From: an uncultured Actinomycetes bacterium
Lineage (GTDB): Bacteria; Actinomycetota; Actinomycetes; Nanopelagicales; Nanopelagicaceae
DNA length: 64,000 bases
Direction of reading: 5' to 3'
Assembly (NCBI GenBank): GCA_937876245.1
Contig: CALEGP010000033.1
Location: forward strand, 1 to 64,000
The notes beneath the pieces are model-generated. The model worked only from the letters and a program-made list of their open reading frames with translations, searched no databases and was not told where the DNA came from. Positions 8,432-16,159 of the stretch are shown here, piece after piece. The stretch's first letter is position 1. Each line of letters begins with the position of its first letter. Made by a program: the position numbers and the translations under genes.

Positions 8432-10076
8432 TGGCCCATTAATTGTTCAAAGTGATAAAACTCTTCTATTAGATATTGATCATCCACAAAGTGATGAATG
8501 TCGCCGAGCAATTGCCTCCTTTGCCGAACTTGAAAAATCTCCAGAGCACATACACACCTATCGCCTCACTCCTCTTGGGCTTTGGAATGCGCGTGCAGCT
8601 GGCCACGATGCTGAACAAGTCGTTGATGTTCTGCTTAAATACTCTCGTTTTGCCGTTCCTCATGCGCTCTTGGTCGATGTTGCCGAAACTATGTCGCGCT
8701 ATGGAAGATTGCGATTAGAAGCCCACCCAGTTCATGGACTTGTCTTGGTATCACGTGATCCAGCAGTTCTTAAAGAAGTAACGCGGGGCAAGAAGATAGC
8801 GCCAATGTTGGGCCTGCAGTTAGATGCGGAAACTATCGTGGTGCATCCTGGACAACGTGGATTTCTTAAACAAGCTCTCCTGAAACTCGGCTGGCCGGCC
8901 GAAGATTTCGCAGGTTACGTCGATGGCAAGCACCACGAAATAGATTTAGTACAAGATGGTTGGAGCATTAGAAAATATCAAGAGCTAGCGGCCGAAGGAT
9001 TTTGGCATGGAGGTTCTGGAGTAGTTGTGCTTCCTTGCGGCGCCGGTAAAACTATTGTGGGAGCTGCTGCGATGGCTCATGCCAAAGCGACGACGCTAAT
9101 TCTTGTGACCAACACAATTGCGGCCCGACAGTGGCGAGATGAATTACTAAAGCGCACGACCCTTCATGAGGATGAAATTGGTGAATATTCTGGCTCGAAG
9201 AAAGAAATTCGTCCTGTAACAATTGCAACATACCAAGTTATGACAACTCGTAAGCAAGGAATTTATGCGCACTTGGACCTCTTTGACGCAATTGATTGGG
9301 GTTTAATCATTTATGACGAAGTACATCTTTTGCCAGCACCAATTTTTAGATTTACTGCTGATATTCAATCTCGTAGACGCCTTGGCTTAACTGCCACTCT
9401 CGTCCGAGAGGATGGTATGGAGGGTGAAGTTTTCTCCCTCATCGGACCAAAGCGTTTCGACGTACCTTGGCGAGAAATTGAGGCTCAGGGATATATCGCA
9501 CCAGCTGACTGCGTAGAAGTTAGAGTTAATCTCACCGATGAAGAGCGATTGAATTATGCGACGGCCGAACCAGAAGATCGGTATCGTTTTTGCTCTACTA
9601 CTGCAACCAAGCGGAAAGTTGCTATAGCTCTTGCCAAACAACATAGCAAAGAGCAAGTCTTAATTATTGGCCAGTACATTAATCAGCTCGATGCAATTAG
9701 CGAGGAAATGGGAGTTCCCTTAATAAAAGGAGATACACCGATCAAAGAGCGGGAACGACTCTTTGGTTTATATCGAGCTGGCGAAATCAAATGCCTCGTT
9801 GTTTCGAAGGTTGCAAACTTTTCAATTGATCTGCCTGACGCAACTATTGCTATTCAAGTTTCTGGAACATTTGGATCTCGCCAAGAGGAGGCCCAACGTC
9901 TTGGACGAATTCTTAGACCAAAGTCAGATGGCAGAACTGCTAGGTTTTATTCAATTGTTGCCAGGGATACCGTCGATCAAGATTTTGCCCAAAATCGCCA
10001 ACGCTTTCTCGCCGAACAGGGATATGCATATGGAATTATCGATGCCGATGATGTATTGAATGCCAATCCAGATTAA
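8424..10076 (+). CDS. XPB/ERCC3-type DNA helicase
   Basis: This is an SF2 3'-to-5' DNA helicase of the bacterial XPB family, thought to act in DNA repair. The 550-residue protein has an N-terminal damage-recognition-like domain (about 1-170) and the first RecA fold with the Walker A motif near residues 204-211 (CGAGKT) and the DEVH box at 298-301. The second RecA fold ends with QRLGRILRP (motif VI). Length and order agree with the mycobacterial Rv0861c protein. The ATG lies inside the end of the M20 peptidase gene. The 3' end overlaps the convergent glutaredoxin gene by 4 nt. Confidence 0.93.
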   Translation: MTDGPLIVQSDKTLLLDIDHPQSDECRRAIASFAELEKSPEHIHTYRLTPLGLWNARAAGHDAEQVVDVLLKYSRFAVPHALLVDVAETMSRYGRLRLEAHPVHGLVLVSRDPAVLKEVTRGKKIAPMLGLQLDAETIVVHPGQRGFLKQALLKLGWPAEDFAGYVDGKHHEIDLVQDGWSIRKYQELAAEGFWHGGSGVVVLPCGAGKTIVGAAAMAHAKATTLILVTNTIAARQWRDELLKRTTLHEDEIGEYSGSKKEIRPVTIATYQVMTTRKQGIYAHLDLFDAIDWGLIIYDEVHLLPAPIFRFTADIQSRRRLGLTATLVREDGMEGEVFSLIGPKRFDVPWREIEAQGYIAPADCVEVRVNLTDEERLNYATAEPEDRYRFCSTTATKRKVAIALAKQHSKEQVLIIGQYINQLDAISEEMGVPLIKGDTPIKERERLFGLYRAGEIKCLVVSKVANFSIDLPDATIAIQVSGTFGSRQEEAQRLGRILRPKSDGRTARFYSIVARDTVDQDFAQNRQRFLAEQGYAYGIIDADDVLNANPD

Positions 10077-10321
10077 ATATTTATTATATTATTGATGGCG
10101 CTTCTAAATCTTTCGGGGTCTATCCTAAAGAAATCATGCGGTTCACCGTTAATTAGGATTACTGGCACTTGTTCGCCATATTTTTCTTCTAGATTTTGGT
10201 CGCCATCAATCAATTTCTTGACTATCAAAAAGCTAAATTCCTTTTGAAGTTGCTCTAAAGTTTCAAGAGCTACCTCGCAAAGGTGACAATTACTTCTTGA
10301 ATAAATACTTACTTCAATCAT
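10073..10321 (-). CDS. Glutaredoxin family protein
   Basis: This small 82-residue thioredoxin-fold protein has the redox motif CHLC at Cys12-Cys15 right after the first beta strand, matching the DUF836/glutaredoxin-like group. A cis-proline-type segment (VPVILING) and a C-terminal helix follow. In other actinobacteria such a protein sits near redox-sensing Rex or haem genes, but here it stands alone between XPB (convergent) and a secreted protein gene (divergent). The ATG at 10321 is supported by a TAGAAT box 6 nt upstream. Confidence 0.85.
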   Translation of the reverse strand: MIEVSIYSRSNCHLCEVALETLEQLQKEFSFLIVKKLIDGDQNLEEKYGEQVPVILINGEPHDFFRIDPERFRSAINNIINI

Positions 10322-10327
10322 TGAGCA

Positions 10328-10333
10328 ATTCTA
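10328..10333 (-). promoter_or_regulatory. -10 box for the glutaredoxin gene
   Basis: On the minus strand TAGAAT ends 6 nt before the ATG at 10321, consistent with a leaderless transcript. Confidence 0.45.
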
Positions 10334-10386
10334 CGCATTTTCTAAGGCGAAGATGTCACAACAAGTGGTATCCAATGGTCACTACT

Positions 10387-10394
10387 GCTAGCGT
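10387..10394 (+). promoter_or_regulatory. Extended -10 box for the secreted HExxH protein
   Basis: The sequence GCTAGCGT contains the hexamer TAGCGT (10389-10394) preceded by TGC, giving an extended -10 (TGnTAnnnT). It ends 7 nt before the ATG at 10402. This supports the downstream start over ATG 10375 or the longer frame from 10297. Confidence 0.45.
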
Positions 10395-10401
10395 TTCCCT
10401 T

Positions 10402-12792
10402 ATGCGTGCCAAATACTTACTACTAATAGCAGCGTTTTTTGGTGGCGTTTTATCTACACCTGCTCAAGCAGTCCCCTCTGAAGTTAAATCCGTAGATGCG
10501 CCGTGGGTATATTTTTATGCTGATCACACCAAAAGTGCCGCGATCGAAAAAAGCCCTGCTCCGAGAGAATTCTCAGTTGATAAGGCACTGGCAAAAAGTA
10601 CTTTCTCAATTGATTTCACAAACACTCCTGAAATTTATCGCCCCGCAATTACCGCAGCTGCCGATGTTTGGTCATTAAATTTCACTTCCAAAGTTCCAGT
10701 CAAGATGCAAGTGTTGTGGGAGCGGCAAGCTTCGAAGGACACTCTTGCTGCCGCATCCCCAGGAAAATTCCACAATAATTTTGCAAATATTCCGGATCCA
10801 GATCTCTGGTATGCCTCAGCTCTTGCCGATGCTATAGCGGGCGAAGATATCGAGCCAACATTTGCTGAAATTACGATCCGAATTAATTCTACAAATAGTG
10901 CGATGCTTTACTTGGGAACAGATGGAAATTGTCCTAGTACCAAATATGACCTTGAGTCGATGATGCTTCACGAGATGGCACATGGTCTTGGGTTCTTATC
11001 GAATGCTGATTACGATAATTTGTATGGTTACGGAAGTATCCAACAGCCGACCCCATTTGATGCCTATGCCCAACTTCCGGATGGAAGACGCCTTATGGAC
11101 TTGGATTCACCTTCACAGGAACTTGGCAAAGCACTTATAGAGCCCCTGGTCTGGGCCGGTGCAAATGGGATTCGTGCGAACAATGGAATAAAACCAGCTC
11201 TCTACACGCCGAGCACCTATCAACGTGGATCATCGGTAAGTCACCTGGATGAAGCAACTTTTTCAGCAAGTCAAAGAGATGTTGTGATGACGCCAAATTT
11301 AAAAATGGGTGAAGTTTTTCATGAGCCAGGCCCGCTATTAATAGCCATATTTGATGATTTATCAGCTAAGCCACCAGTTGGGATCCCTTATGGACTACCG
11401 GGAGTTCCGAGAAATGTGAAAGCTCTAGTAGGTAATCGCTCTGCACTTATAAGTTTTGACCCACCGGTGAATCAACGAACGGCACAAGTTACATCGTACA
11501 TAATCAAGGTGAATCAGAGTGAAGATGAGCAAATTGTTCTAGAGAGCCCAGCACTTATTTCAGGATTATCCAATGGAATAGTTTATTCATTTACGATTAC
11601 CGCTAAAAATGAAATTGGCCTCTCACAAGGTGCCACAACTAATGCTGTAATTCCGCAGGCATCTTGGAAAAAGACCGTAATCGATTCAAAGGCGGATGGT
11701 AAATATCTTGCAACAGGAAAATTTGCCGGTAGGAATGTGGTTGCCTATTCCGATACTAATCTTGGCACGCTGAAACTAGCTACAAGAGTTGGTAGGAAAT
11801 GGACAATCCAAACCGTGGATGGCTATTCGACAAAGGGCGGTCGGACAAAAAATAATGTTGCTGGGGCCGTATCGCTCTGTACGGTAAAAAGTGGAAAAAC
11901 TGAATACCTAAATATTTATTATGGCGATTTAACCGATAAGGATTTAAGACGTGCTTCTTTTAACGGAAAAAAATGGAGCTATGAAGTTATTGATGGTGAT
12001 GGCCCAATAATCCAGGACTACAAGGAATCGGCAAGAGTCCGAACTGCGAGCGATGTCAGCGTTTCAAATGCCTGTGCAATTACTGGTGCAGGAGAACAAG
12101 TTTTCTATCGAGATGAAAGCCAGGGAATTTTGCTCGGAGCAGTGCGCGATGGAAAGAAATGGCGTTATGAAATTCTAGATGGGGACAGCTTGATTGCTGG
12201 TCGCACAATGGGTGATGTTGGGTTCCATCTGAAGGCAACAACAACCGGAGCACAGGTTAACGTCATGTATGACTCTGTACTCTCGGTAAGTAATTCAGAT
12301 AAAAGTGTGCTTCGAGGCGATGTCCGGATTGCAAGACGAATAACTGCATTCCCTGAAGACTGGGTTTATCAAGCACTTCAGGTAAGCGACGAGAACACTA
12401 TTGTCGCTGGCTATGATGTTGCGCTGGATTTAAATTCAAAGATTTCCAATACTTCCAGAACGCTAAATGTAGGCTGGCTCGGAGCTTCTGCCATTTCACT
12501 GCCTATCCCAGACCAACTCCAATGGAGTCAGGTAGGCGCTGATTTAACTCCATTTGTATCAAAACCAGATTACTTCGGCGTTCCAAGCTCACCACTATCT
12601 GTTGATAGCACGGCGATAATCTTCGGCTGCCAAGATCGGCTTTGCTCGTTAAATAAGACTGATCAAACAATTAGTCTGATAACTGATTCGAGTATGGTCG
12701 GTTCAAAATCCAGCGAGTGGGTAACTCTAGGCAAAGTCAAGTATGCCCTTGTCTCTAGTGGCGGCAAACTTTCACTATTTAAGAAACGATAA
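10402..12792 (+). CDS. Secreted HExxH protein with fibronectin type III domain
   Basis: This is a predicted exported protein of 796 residues from ATG 10402. Starting there gives a clean signal peptide (MRAK, hydrophobic core, then a TPAQA-V cleavage site). A zinc-binding HExxH motif, HEMAHGLGF, starts at about residue 190. The residue at the usual third metzincin ligand position is Ser rather than His or Asp. An FN3 domain spans about residues 335-420. The C-terminal half contains repeats ending in W-x-YE-[IV]-[IL]-DGD, suggesting a beta-propeller or similar repeat fold. It probably cleaves or binds extracellular polymer or protein. No partner gene is evident. Confidence 0.78.
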   Translation: MRAKYLLLIAAFFGGVLSTPAQAVPSEVKSVDAPWVYFYADHTKSAAIEKSPAPREFSVDKALAKSTFSIDFTNTPEIYRPAITAAADVWSLNFTSKVPVKMQVLWERQASKDTLAAASPGKFHNNFANIPDPDLWYASALADAIAGEDIEPTFAEITIRINSTNSAMLYLGTDGNCPSTKYDLESMMLHEMAHGLGFLSNADYDNLYGYGSIQQPTPFDAYAQLPDGRRLMDLDSPSQELGKALIEPLVWAGANGIRANNGIKPALYTPSTYQRGSSVSHLDEATFSASQRDVVMTPNLKMGEVFHEPGPLLIAIFDDLSAKPPVGIPYGLPGVPRNVKALVGNRSALISFDPPVNQRTAQVTSYIIKVNQSEDEQIVLESPALISGLSNGIVYSFTITAKNEIGLSQGATTNAVIPQASWKKTVIDSKADGKYLATGKFAGRNVVAYSDTNLGTLKLATRVGRKWTIQTVDGYSTKGGRTKNNVAGAVSLCTVKSGKTEYLNIYYGDLTDKDLRRASFNGKKWSYEVIDGDGPIIQDYKESARVRTASDVSVSNACAITGAGEQVFYRDESQGILLGAVRDGKKWRYEILDGDSLIAGRTMGDVGFHLKATTTGAQVNVMYDSVLSVSNSDKSVLRGDVRIARRITAFPEDWVYQALQVSDENTIVAGYDVALDLNSKISNTSRTLNVGWLGASAISLPIPDQLQWSQVGADLTPFVSKPDYFGVPSSPLSVDSTAIIFGCQDRLCSLNKTDQTISLITDSSMVGSKSSEWVTLGKVKYALVSSGGKLSLFKKR

Positions 12793-12793
12793 C

Positions 12794-13759
12794 TTAAGCC
12801 ATCTTAGAGATCAAATAAATCTCGTTTATTGCATTCACCTCAGTAAGAACTACTGCCCCAATTCCAGACTGCCATTGAATTTTTCGCACTTTCCCAGAAA
12901 AGGATTTCGCAGATAATGCAACTCCTTTTCTGGTGTATTTAACTAAAACAGGGGTCGGTTTTTTTGCCCGCCAACTTGGAATTCCAATAATTGTAGATTT
13001 TGAAATAAAACTTTTTAATCTGTTGGCACCTGCCTTGATTGTTGCAATTTCTTGTCTCTTAATTTTCGTTAAATCACTACTGGTGAAATTTGAAAATGTT
13101 GTTTGAGTATCCAATTCCAAATCAAATCTTCGTGTCACTAGGTCACTGGCGGTAAATTTTCCTGATATTGCCAGCTTTGTTCCATCGAAAGCAAGGCCAC
13201 TTGGAACAATCAGGCCTTGCGAATCATAAAAGTAAGTTTCAGCGATTTGCCCACTTATGCCAATTTTCCAAATTACTAATCGAGTTAAAGAATTGGTTGG
13301 CAGGAATAGTGAATCTAGAACGACCCCATCTGGGTTTAAGTTAGCCGTATCTGGCGTCGCTGTAGCCGTATCTGGCGTCGCCAATTCGGCCGGTTTGGAG
13401 GTAGCCCCGGCGACCCAGAAATATCCAACTTTGTCTTTAGTTATTGCCATTGCGATGTCATCTTCAGAACTACCAAGTCGCAAATCCCAAAGACGGACGC
13501 CCTTCTTATCGACTGCATAAATAAAGCCATCGCTGCCACCAAGAGTTGGTGACGTTATCAAATTTCCTAAACCATTTTCGATTGTGCCAACAATTGCCAC
13601 CGTTGTTGGATTTATGGTGAAATCAGCAAACTGATCGCCTGAGCCCATCGGCGAGAGCGCCTGGATAGTTGGCTTCGCTGGCTTAACTTTTATTGCGGCG
13701 CTTGCTGTTGGAATAAGGGCAGTAATAAGGATTGTGACCAGTGCAATCCGAATTTTCAA
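12794..13759 (-). CDS. Secreted hypothetical protein, beta-propeller-like
   Basis: This 321-residue protein has a classic signal peptide (MKIRIALVTILITALIPTASA) and a body of short beta-rich stretches such as GFIYAVDKKGVRLWDLRLG, which resembles a PQQ- or WD-like repeat blade. I do not recognise a named family. The start overlaps the proC stop by 4 nt, so it is translated with proC, an odd pairing of an exported protein with proline synthesis. A 21-nt in-frame duplication encodes two tandem copies of a PDTA-containing heptapeptide. It ends just after the convergent secreted HExxH gene, which also has propeller-like repeats. Confidence 0.7.
   Translation of the reverse strand: MKIRIALVTILITALIPTASAAIKVKPAKPTIQALSPMGSGDQFADFTINPTTVAIVGTIENGLGNLITSPTLGGSDGFIYAVDKKGVRLWDLRLGSSEDDIAMAITKDKVGYFWVAGATSKPAELATPDTATATPDTANLNPDGVVLDSLFLPTNSLTRLVIWKIGISGQIAETYFYDSQGLIVPSGLAFDGTKLAISGKFTASDLVTRRFDLELDTQTTFSNFTSSDLTKIKRQEIATIKAGANRLKSFISKSTIIGIPSWRAKKPTPVLVKYTRKGVALSAKSFSGKVRKIQWQSGIGAVVLTEVNAINEIYLISKMA
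13342..13381. repeat. 21-bp in-frame tandem duplication
   Basis: TAGCCGTATCTGGCGTCGC occurs at 13342-13360 and again at 13363-13381, a 21-nt period. In the minus-strand protein this gives PDTATAT-PDTANLN, so the heptapeptide duplication keeps the frame. It lies in a Pro/Thr/Ala linker. Confidence 0.9.
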
Positions 13760-14580
13760 GCTAATTCCTGGGATCTATCGCGAGCGGCAGTCATTGCTTT
13801 TGCAATTATTTCGCCTAGATTGGCATCGCTAAAAACTTTAAGGGCGGCAGCTGTTGTGCCATTTGGGCTTGTCACATTTTCTCGAAGTGTCGTCGCGCTC
13901 TTTCCTGATTGTTCGAGCATTGCAGCAGACCCAACTATGGTTTGAATGGCGAGGGTTGTAGCTTCTTCATGAGAAAGCCCGAGGCGAACACCAGACTTAA
14001 TTATCTCTTCAACGAAGGCAAAGAAATAAGCAGGACCCGAACCGCTCAAAGCTGTAACGGCATCTTGTAATTTTTCATCAATCTCAATAACTTTTCCGCA
14101 GGTCGCCAAGAATTCGCTGACAAAAGTAACTTGCTCGTTAGTTACATTGGCTCCTGGGGATATTGCTGCCATGCCAAGCCCAATCAAAGTCGGGGTATTT
14201 GGCATAACTCGAATAACTCCGACACCTGGACCGACGCGTTCGCTAATGAAGGAAGTTGCCTTGCCTGCTGCAAATGAAACTAGCAGCGCTCCTTTGGAAA
14301 GGTCTTTACTGATCGAACCTAGCAGCGCCGCCAAATCCTGAGGTTTCACCACCAATAAAATTACGTCACTTGTTTTCACTAGCTCTGCCAGTTCTACTTC
14401 CCGAGCGCCATATTTGGCGGCTATCTCACGTGCTCGATCAGCGCGTTTTTCGGTAAAAACAATTTGGGCCTTAGGAAATCTGGAGGAAACGAGTCCTGAA
14501 ATTAGCGCCTCTCCCATTACTCCGACACCAATTAAACCAACTTGATATTTGCTTGATGAGAAAGGTGAGTGAACTGCCAT
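13756..14580 (-). CDS. proC: Pyrroline-5-carboxylate reductase
   Basis: ProC catalyses the last step of proline synthesis, the NAD(P)H-dependent reduction of 1-pyrroline-5-carboxylate. The Rossmann motif GLIGVGVMGEAL lies near residues 15-26. The conserved VIRVMPNTP segment lies near residue 125. The C-terminal dimerisation helix contains the family signature ALSGSGPAYFFAFVEEI and the TSPNGTTAAAL motif. The 274-residue length is typical. The gene overlaps the downstream secreted protein gene by 4 nt. A TAGACT box 6 nt upstream supports the ATG at 14580. Confidence 0.95.
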   Translation of the reverse strand: MAVHSPFSSSKYQVGLIGVGVMGEALISGLVSSRFPKAQIVFTEKRADRAREIAAKYGAREVELAELVKTSDVILLVVKPQDLAALLGSISKDLSKGALLVSFAAGKATSFISERVGPGVGVIRVMPNTPTLIGLGMAAISPGANVTNEQVTFVSEFLATCGKVIEIDEKLQDAVTALSGSGPAYFFAFVEEIIKSGVRLGLSHEEATTLAIQTIVGSAAMLEQSGKSATTLRENVTSPNGTTAAALKVFSDANLGEIIAKAMTAARDRSQELA

Positions 14581-14586
14581 GTCAGA

Positions 14587-14592
14587 AGTCTA
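14587..14592 (-). promoter_or_regulatory. -10 box for proC
   Basis: On the minus strand TAGACT ends 6 nt before the proC ATG with no Shine-Dalgarno sequence between, suggesting a leaderless transcript. Confidence 0.45.
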
Positions 14593-14636
14593 CCGAAAGT
14601 CGAGTTGGGCGATGTGCTAATTCATTAAATAACCTC

Positions 14637-14642
14637 TAGGCT
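14637..14642 (+). promoter_or_regulatory. -10 box for the cysteine-rich protein gene
   Basis: TAGGCT ends 8 nt before the ATG at 14651. It diverges from the proC promoter within a 70-nt gap. Confidence 0.4.
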
Positions 14643-14650
14643 CTACAACT

Positions 14651-15469
14651 ATGCCTGAGGTAAAACCAAATTTTGCACGTGACTGGGTTGAGTTTCTAGA
14701 TCCGGCAAAACCTGAAGAGCTTTATAAGTGTGACTTAACCTGGCTAACTTCATATTGGACATGTATCTATGGAAATGGTTGCTGTGGCGTTGACGCTGAT
14801 AAGCCAGATGCTGGATGCTGTTCTGATGGCGCTTACTACTCTGATGAGGCTGATGAAGCGCGAACTCTTGAAGTTGCTAAACGGCTAACTCCGCAAATGT
14901 GGCAATACTTTGATGCTGCTCAGCCTAAGAAAGCCAACGGTAAGATGAGAGTTTCAGAGGTTGGCTTGGATAAGGACCGCAAGACTCGCAAAGTAGAAGA
15001 TTCTTGTATTTTCTTAAATCGCAAAGGCTATAGCGCACCAGGATTTACGGGTAGCTTCGGTTGTGTTCTCCACCATCTTGCTGAGCAAGAAAATGTTCAC
15101 TTTGTCGAAACTAAGCCAGATGTTTGTTGGCAACTTCCAATCCGTAGAAGTTTCGAACAGCGAGTATTTGGTGACCGAGAAATTACCGTAAATGTGATCG
15201 GAGAATACGAACGTCTCGCGTGGGGCGATGGCGGTGATGATTTTGATTGGTATTGCACCAGCAATACCGAGGCTCATGTCGGTCGCGAACCTGTATATAT
15301 TTCAAACAGGATTGAGCTCATTACTCTTATGGGGCAACCTGCTTATGACGTTCTAAAATTGCACTGCGATAATAGAATTGAAGCAATTGCTGCCGCAAGG
15401 AAAGAACAGAAAAAACGGGAATTACCGCTATTTATTATCCATCCGGCAACCGTCGAAGCCCAGAAATAA
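14651..15469 (+). CDS. Conserved cysteine-rich protein of unknown function
   Basis: This 272-residue soluble protein has eleven cysteines: C27, C38, C44, C45, C56, C57, C119, C138, C159, C202 and C239. The first six cluster as C-x10-C-x5-CC-x10-CC, followed later by FGCVLHHLA and CWQLPIRRSFE. The pattern looks like a metal- or Fe-S-binding fold, reminiscent of the YkgJ/DUF3109 type of zinc/iron-chelating proteins, but I cannot name it with confidence. There is no signal peptide or membrane helix. It lies 16 nt before the lycopene cyclase genes, which have a strong ribosome binding site, so the three are probably co-transcribed. Confidence 0.75.
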   Translation: MPEVKPNFARDWVEFLDPAKPEELYKCDLTWLTSYWTCIYGNGCCGVDADKPDAGCCSDGAYYSDEADEARTLEVAKRLTPQMWQYFDAAQPKKANGKMRVSEVGLDKDRKTRKVEDSCIFLNRKGYSAPGFTGSFGCVLHHLAEQENVHFVETKPDVCWQLPIRRSFEQRVFGDREITVNVIGEYERLAWGDGGDDFDWYCTSNTEAHVGREPVYISNRIELITLMGQPAYDVLKLHCDNRIEAIAAARKEQKKRELPLFIIHPATVEAQK

Positions 15470-15485
15470 TTAACGGGAGGTTAAA

Positions 15486-15821
15486 TTGCTGAAGTATGGC
15501 TACTTAGCAATGTTAGCTTTTACTGTAATTGGTTCTTTTTGGTTAGAAATCGCACTGAAAATCAGGGTACTGGCTCGCATTAAACGCTTATTCTTCAGCA
15601 TATTTCCAGTGGCTCTACTTTTTATTTCTTGGGATATCTTTGCTGTAAGACGCGAACACTGGAAGTTTGACACCAGTCAAATTCTTGGGATTTATGGACC
15701 GTTTAATATTCCTTTGGAAGAATTTCTTTTTTTCCTCATTATTCCAATAGCTGGCATCATGACTCTTGAAGCGGTTAGGACCGTAAAAAAGAACTGGATC
15801 GTTGGAGATTTCGAAAAATGA
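15486..15821 (+). CDS. crtYc: Lycopene cyclase subunit CrtYc
   Basis: CrtYc is one of two small membrane subunits that together form the heterodimeric actinobacterial lycopene cyclase, which makes cyclic carotenoids such as beta-carotene, the precursor of retinal. The 111-residue protein has three hydrophobic helices and the family motif GPFNIPLEEFLFFLIIP, with the conserved Pro-Leu-Glu-Glu. The start is TTG at 15486, supported by a strong GGGAGG sequence 5 nt upstream. Its stop overlaps the crtYd start as ATGA. No other carotenoid gene (crtE, crtB, crtI, blh) is in the window. Confidence 0.87.
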   Translation: MLKYGYLAMLAFTVIGSFWLEIALKIRVLARIKRLFFSIFPVALLFISWDIFAVRREHWKFDTSQILGIYGPFNIPLEEFLFFLIIPIAGIMTLEAVRTVKKNWIVGDFEK

Positions 15822-16114
15822 TTTACACAGAAATAGCAGTTATGGCGGTTCTGCTGTCGATTATTTCAGACCTTTTCTTAATAAGGACTCGGCTGATTCG
15901 CAAAGCTGTATTCTGGACATCCTACGCAATAATTTTGCCATTTCAGTTAGTCACAAACTGGTGGCTAACCTCGCGCCAGATCGTTACATATAACCCTGAT
16001 GTAATTATTGGCGCCAGGTTGGCAAGTGCCCCACTCGAAGACCTTCTCTTTGGATTCTCATTAATCCTTTCCGTATTAAGTCTCTGGGTCTACTGGGGGC
16101 GAAAAGGATTTTAA
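15818..16114 (+). CDS. crtYd: Lycopene cyclase subunit CrtYd
   Basis: This is the second subunit of the heterodimeric lycopene cyclase. The 98-residue protein has three hydrophobic helices and the matching motif GARLASAPLEDLLFGFSLI, with Pro-Leu-Glu-Asp at the position of the CrtYc PLEE. It overlaps crtYc by 4 nt, which suggests translational coupling and a 1:1 ratio. In some bacteria, archaea and fungi the two units are fused in one protein; here they are split. The likely role is cyclic carotenoid or retinal precursor synthesis, which suits a rhodopsin-bearing freshwater actinobacterium, but that link is inferred. Confidence 0.85.
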   Translation: MIYTEIAVMAVLLSIISDLFLIRTRLIRKAVFWTSYAIILPFQLVTNWWLTSRQIVTYNPDVIIGARLASAPLEDLLFGFSLILSVLSLWVYWGRKGF

Positions 16115-16147
16115 TCCGCAGAACGAGCCCTTGTCGGTGCCAGCAGA

Positions 16148-16153
16148 TAACCT
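16148..16153 (+). promoter_or_regulatory. -10-like box upstream of radA
   Basis: TAACCT ends 6 nt before the ATG at 16160. It favours that ATG over the in-frame TTG two codons earlier. Support comes mainly from the same spacing seen at other genes here. Confidence 0.35.
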
Positions 16154-16159
16154 TTGGGC

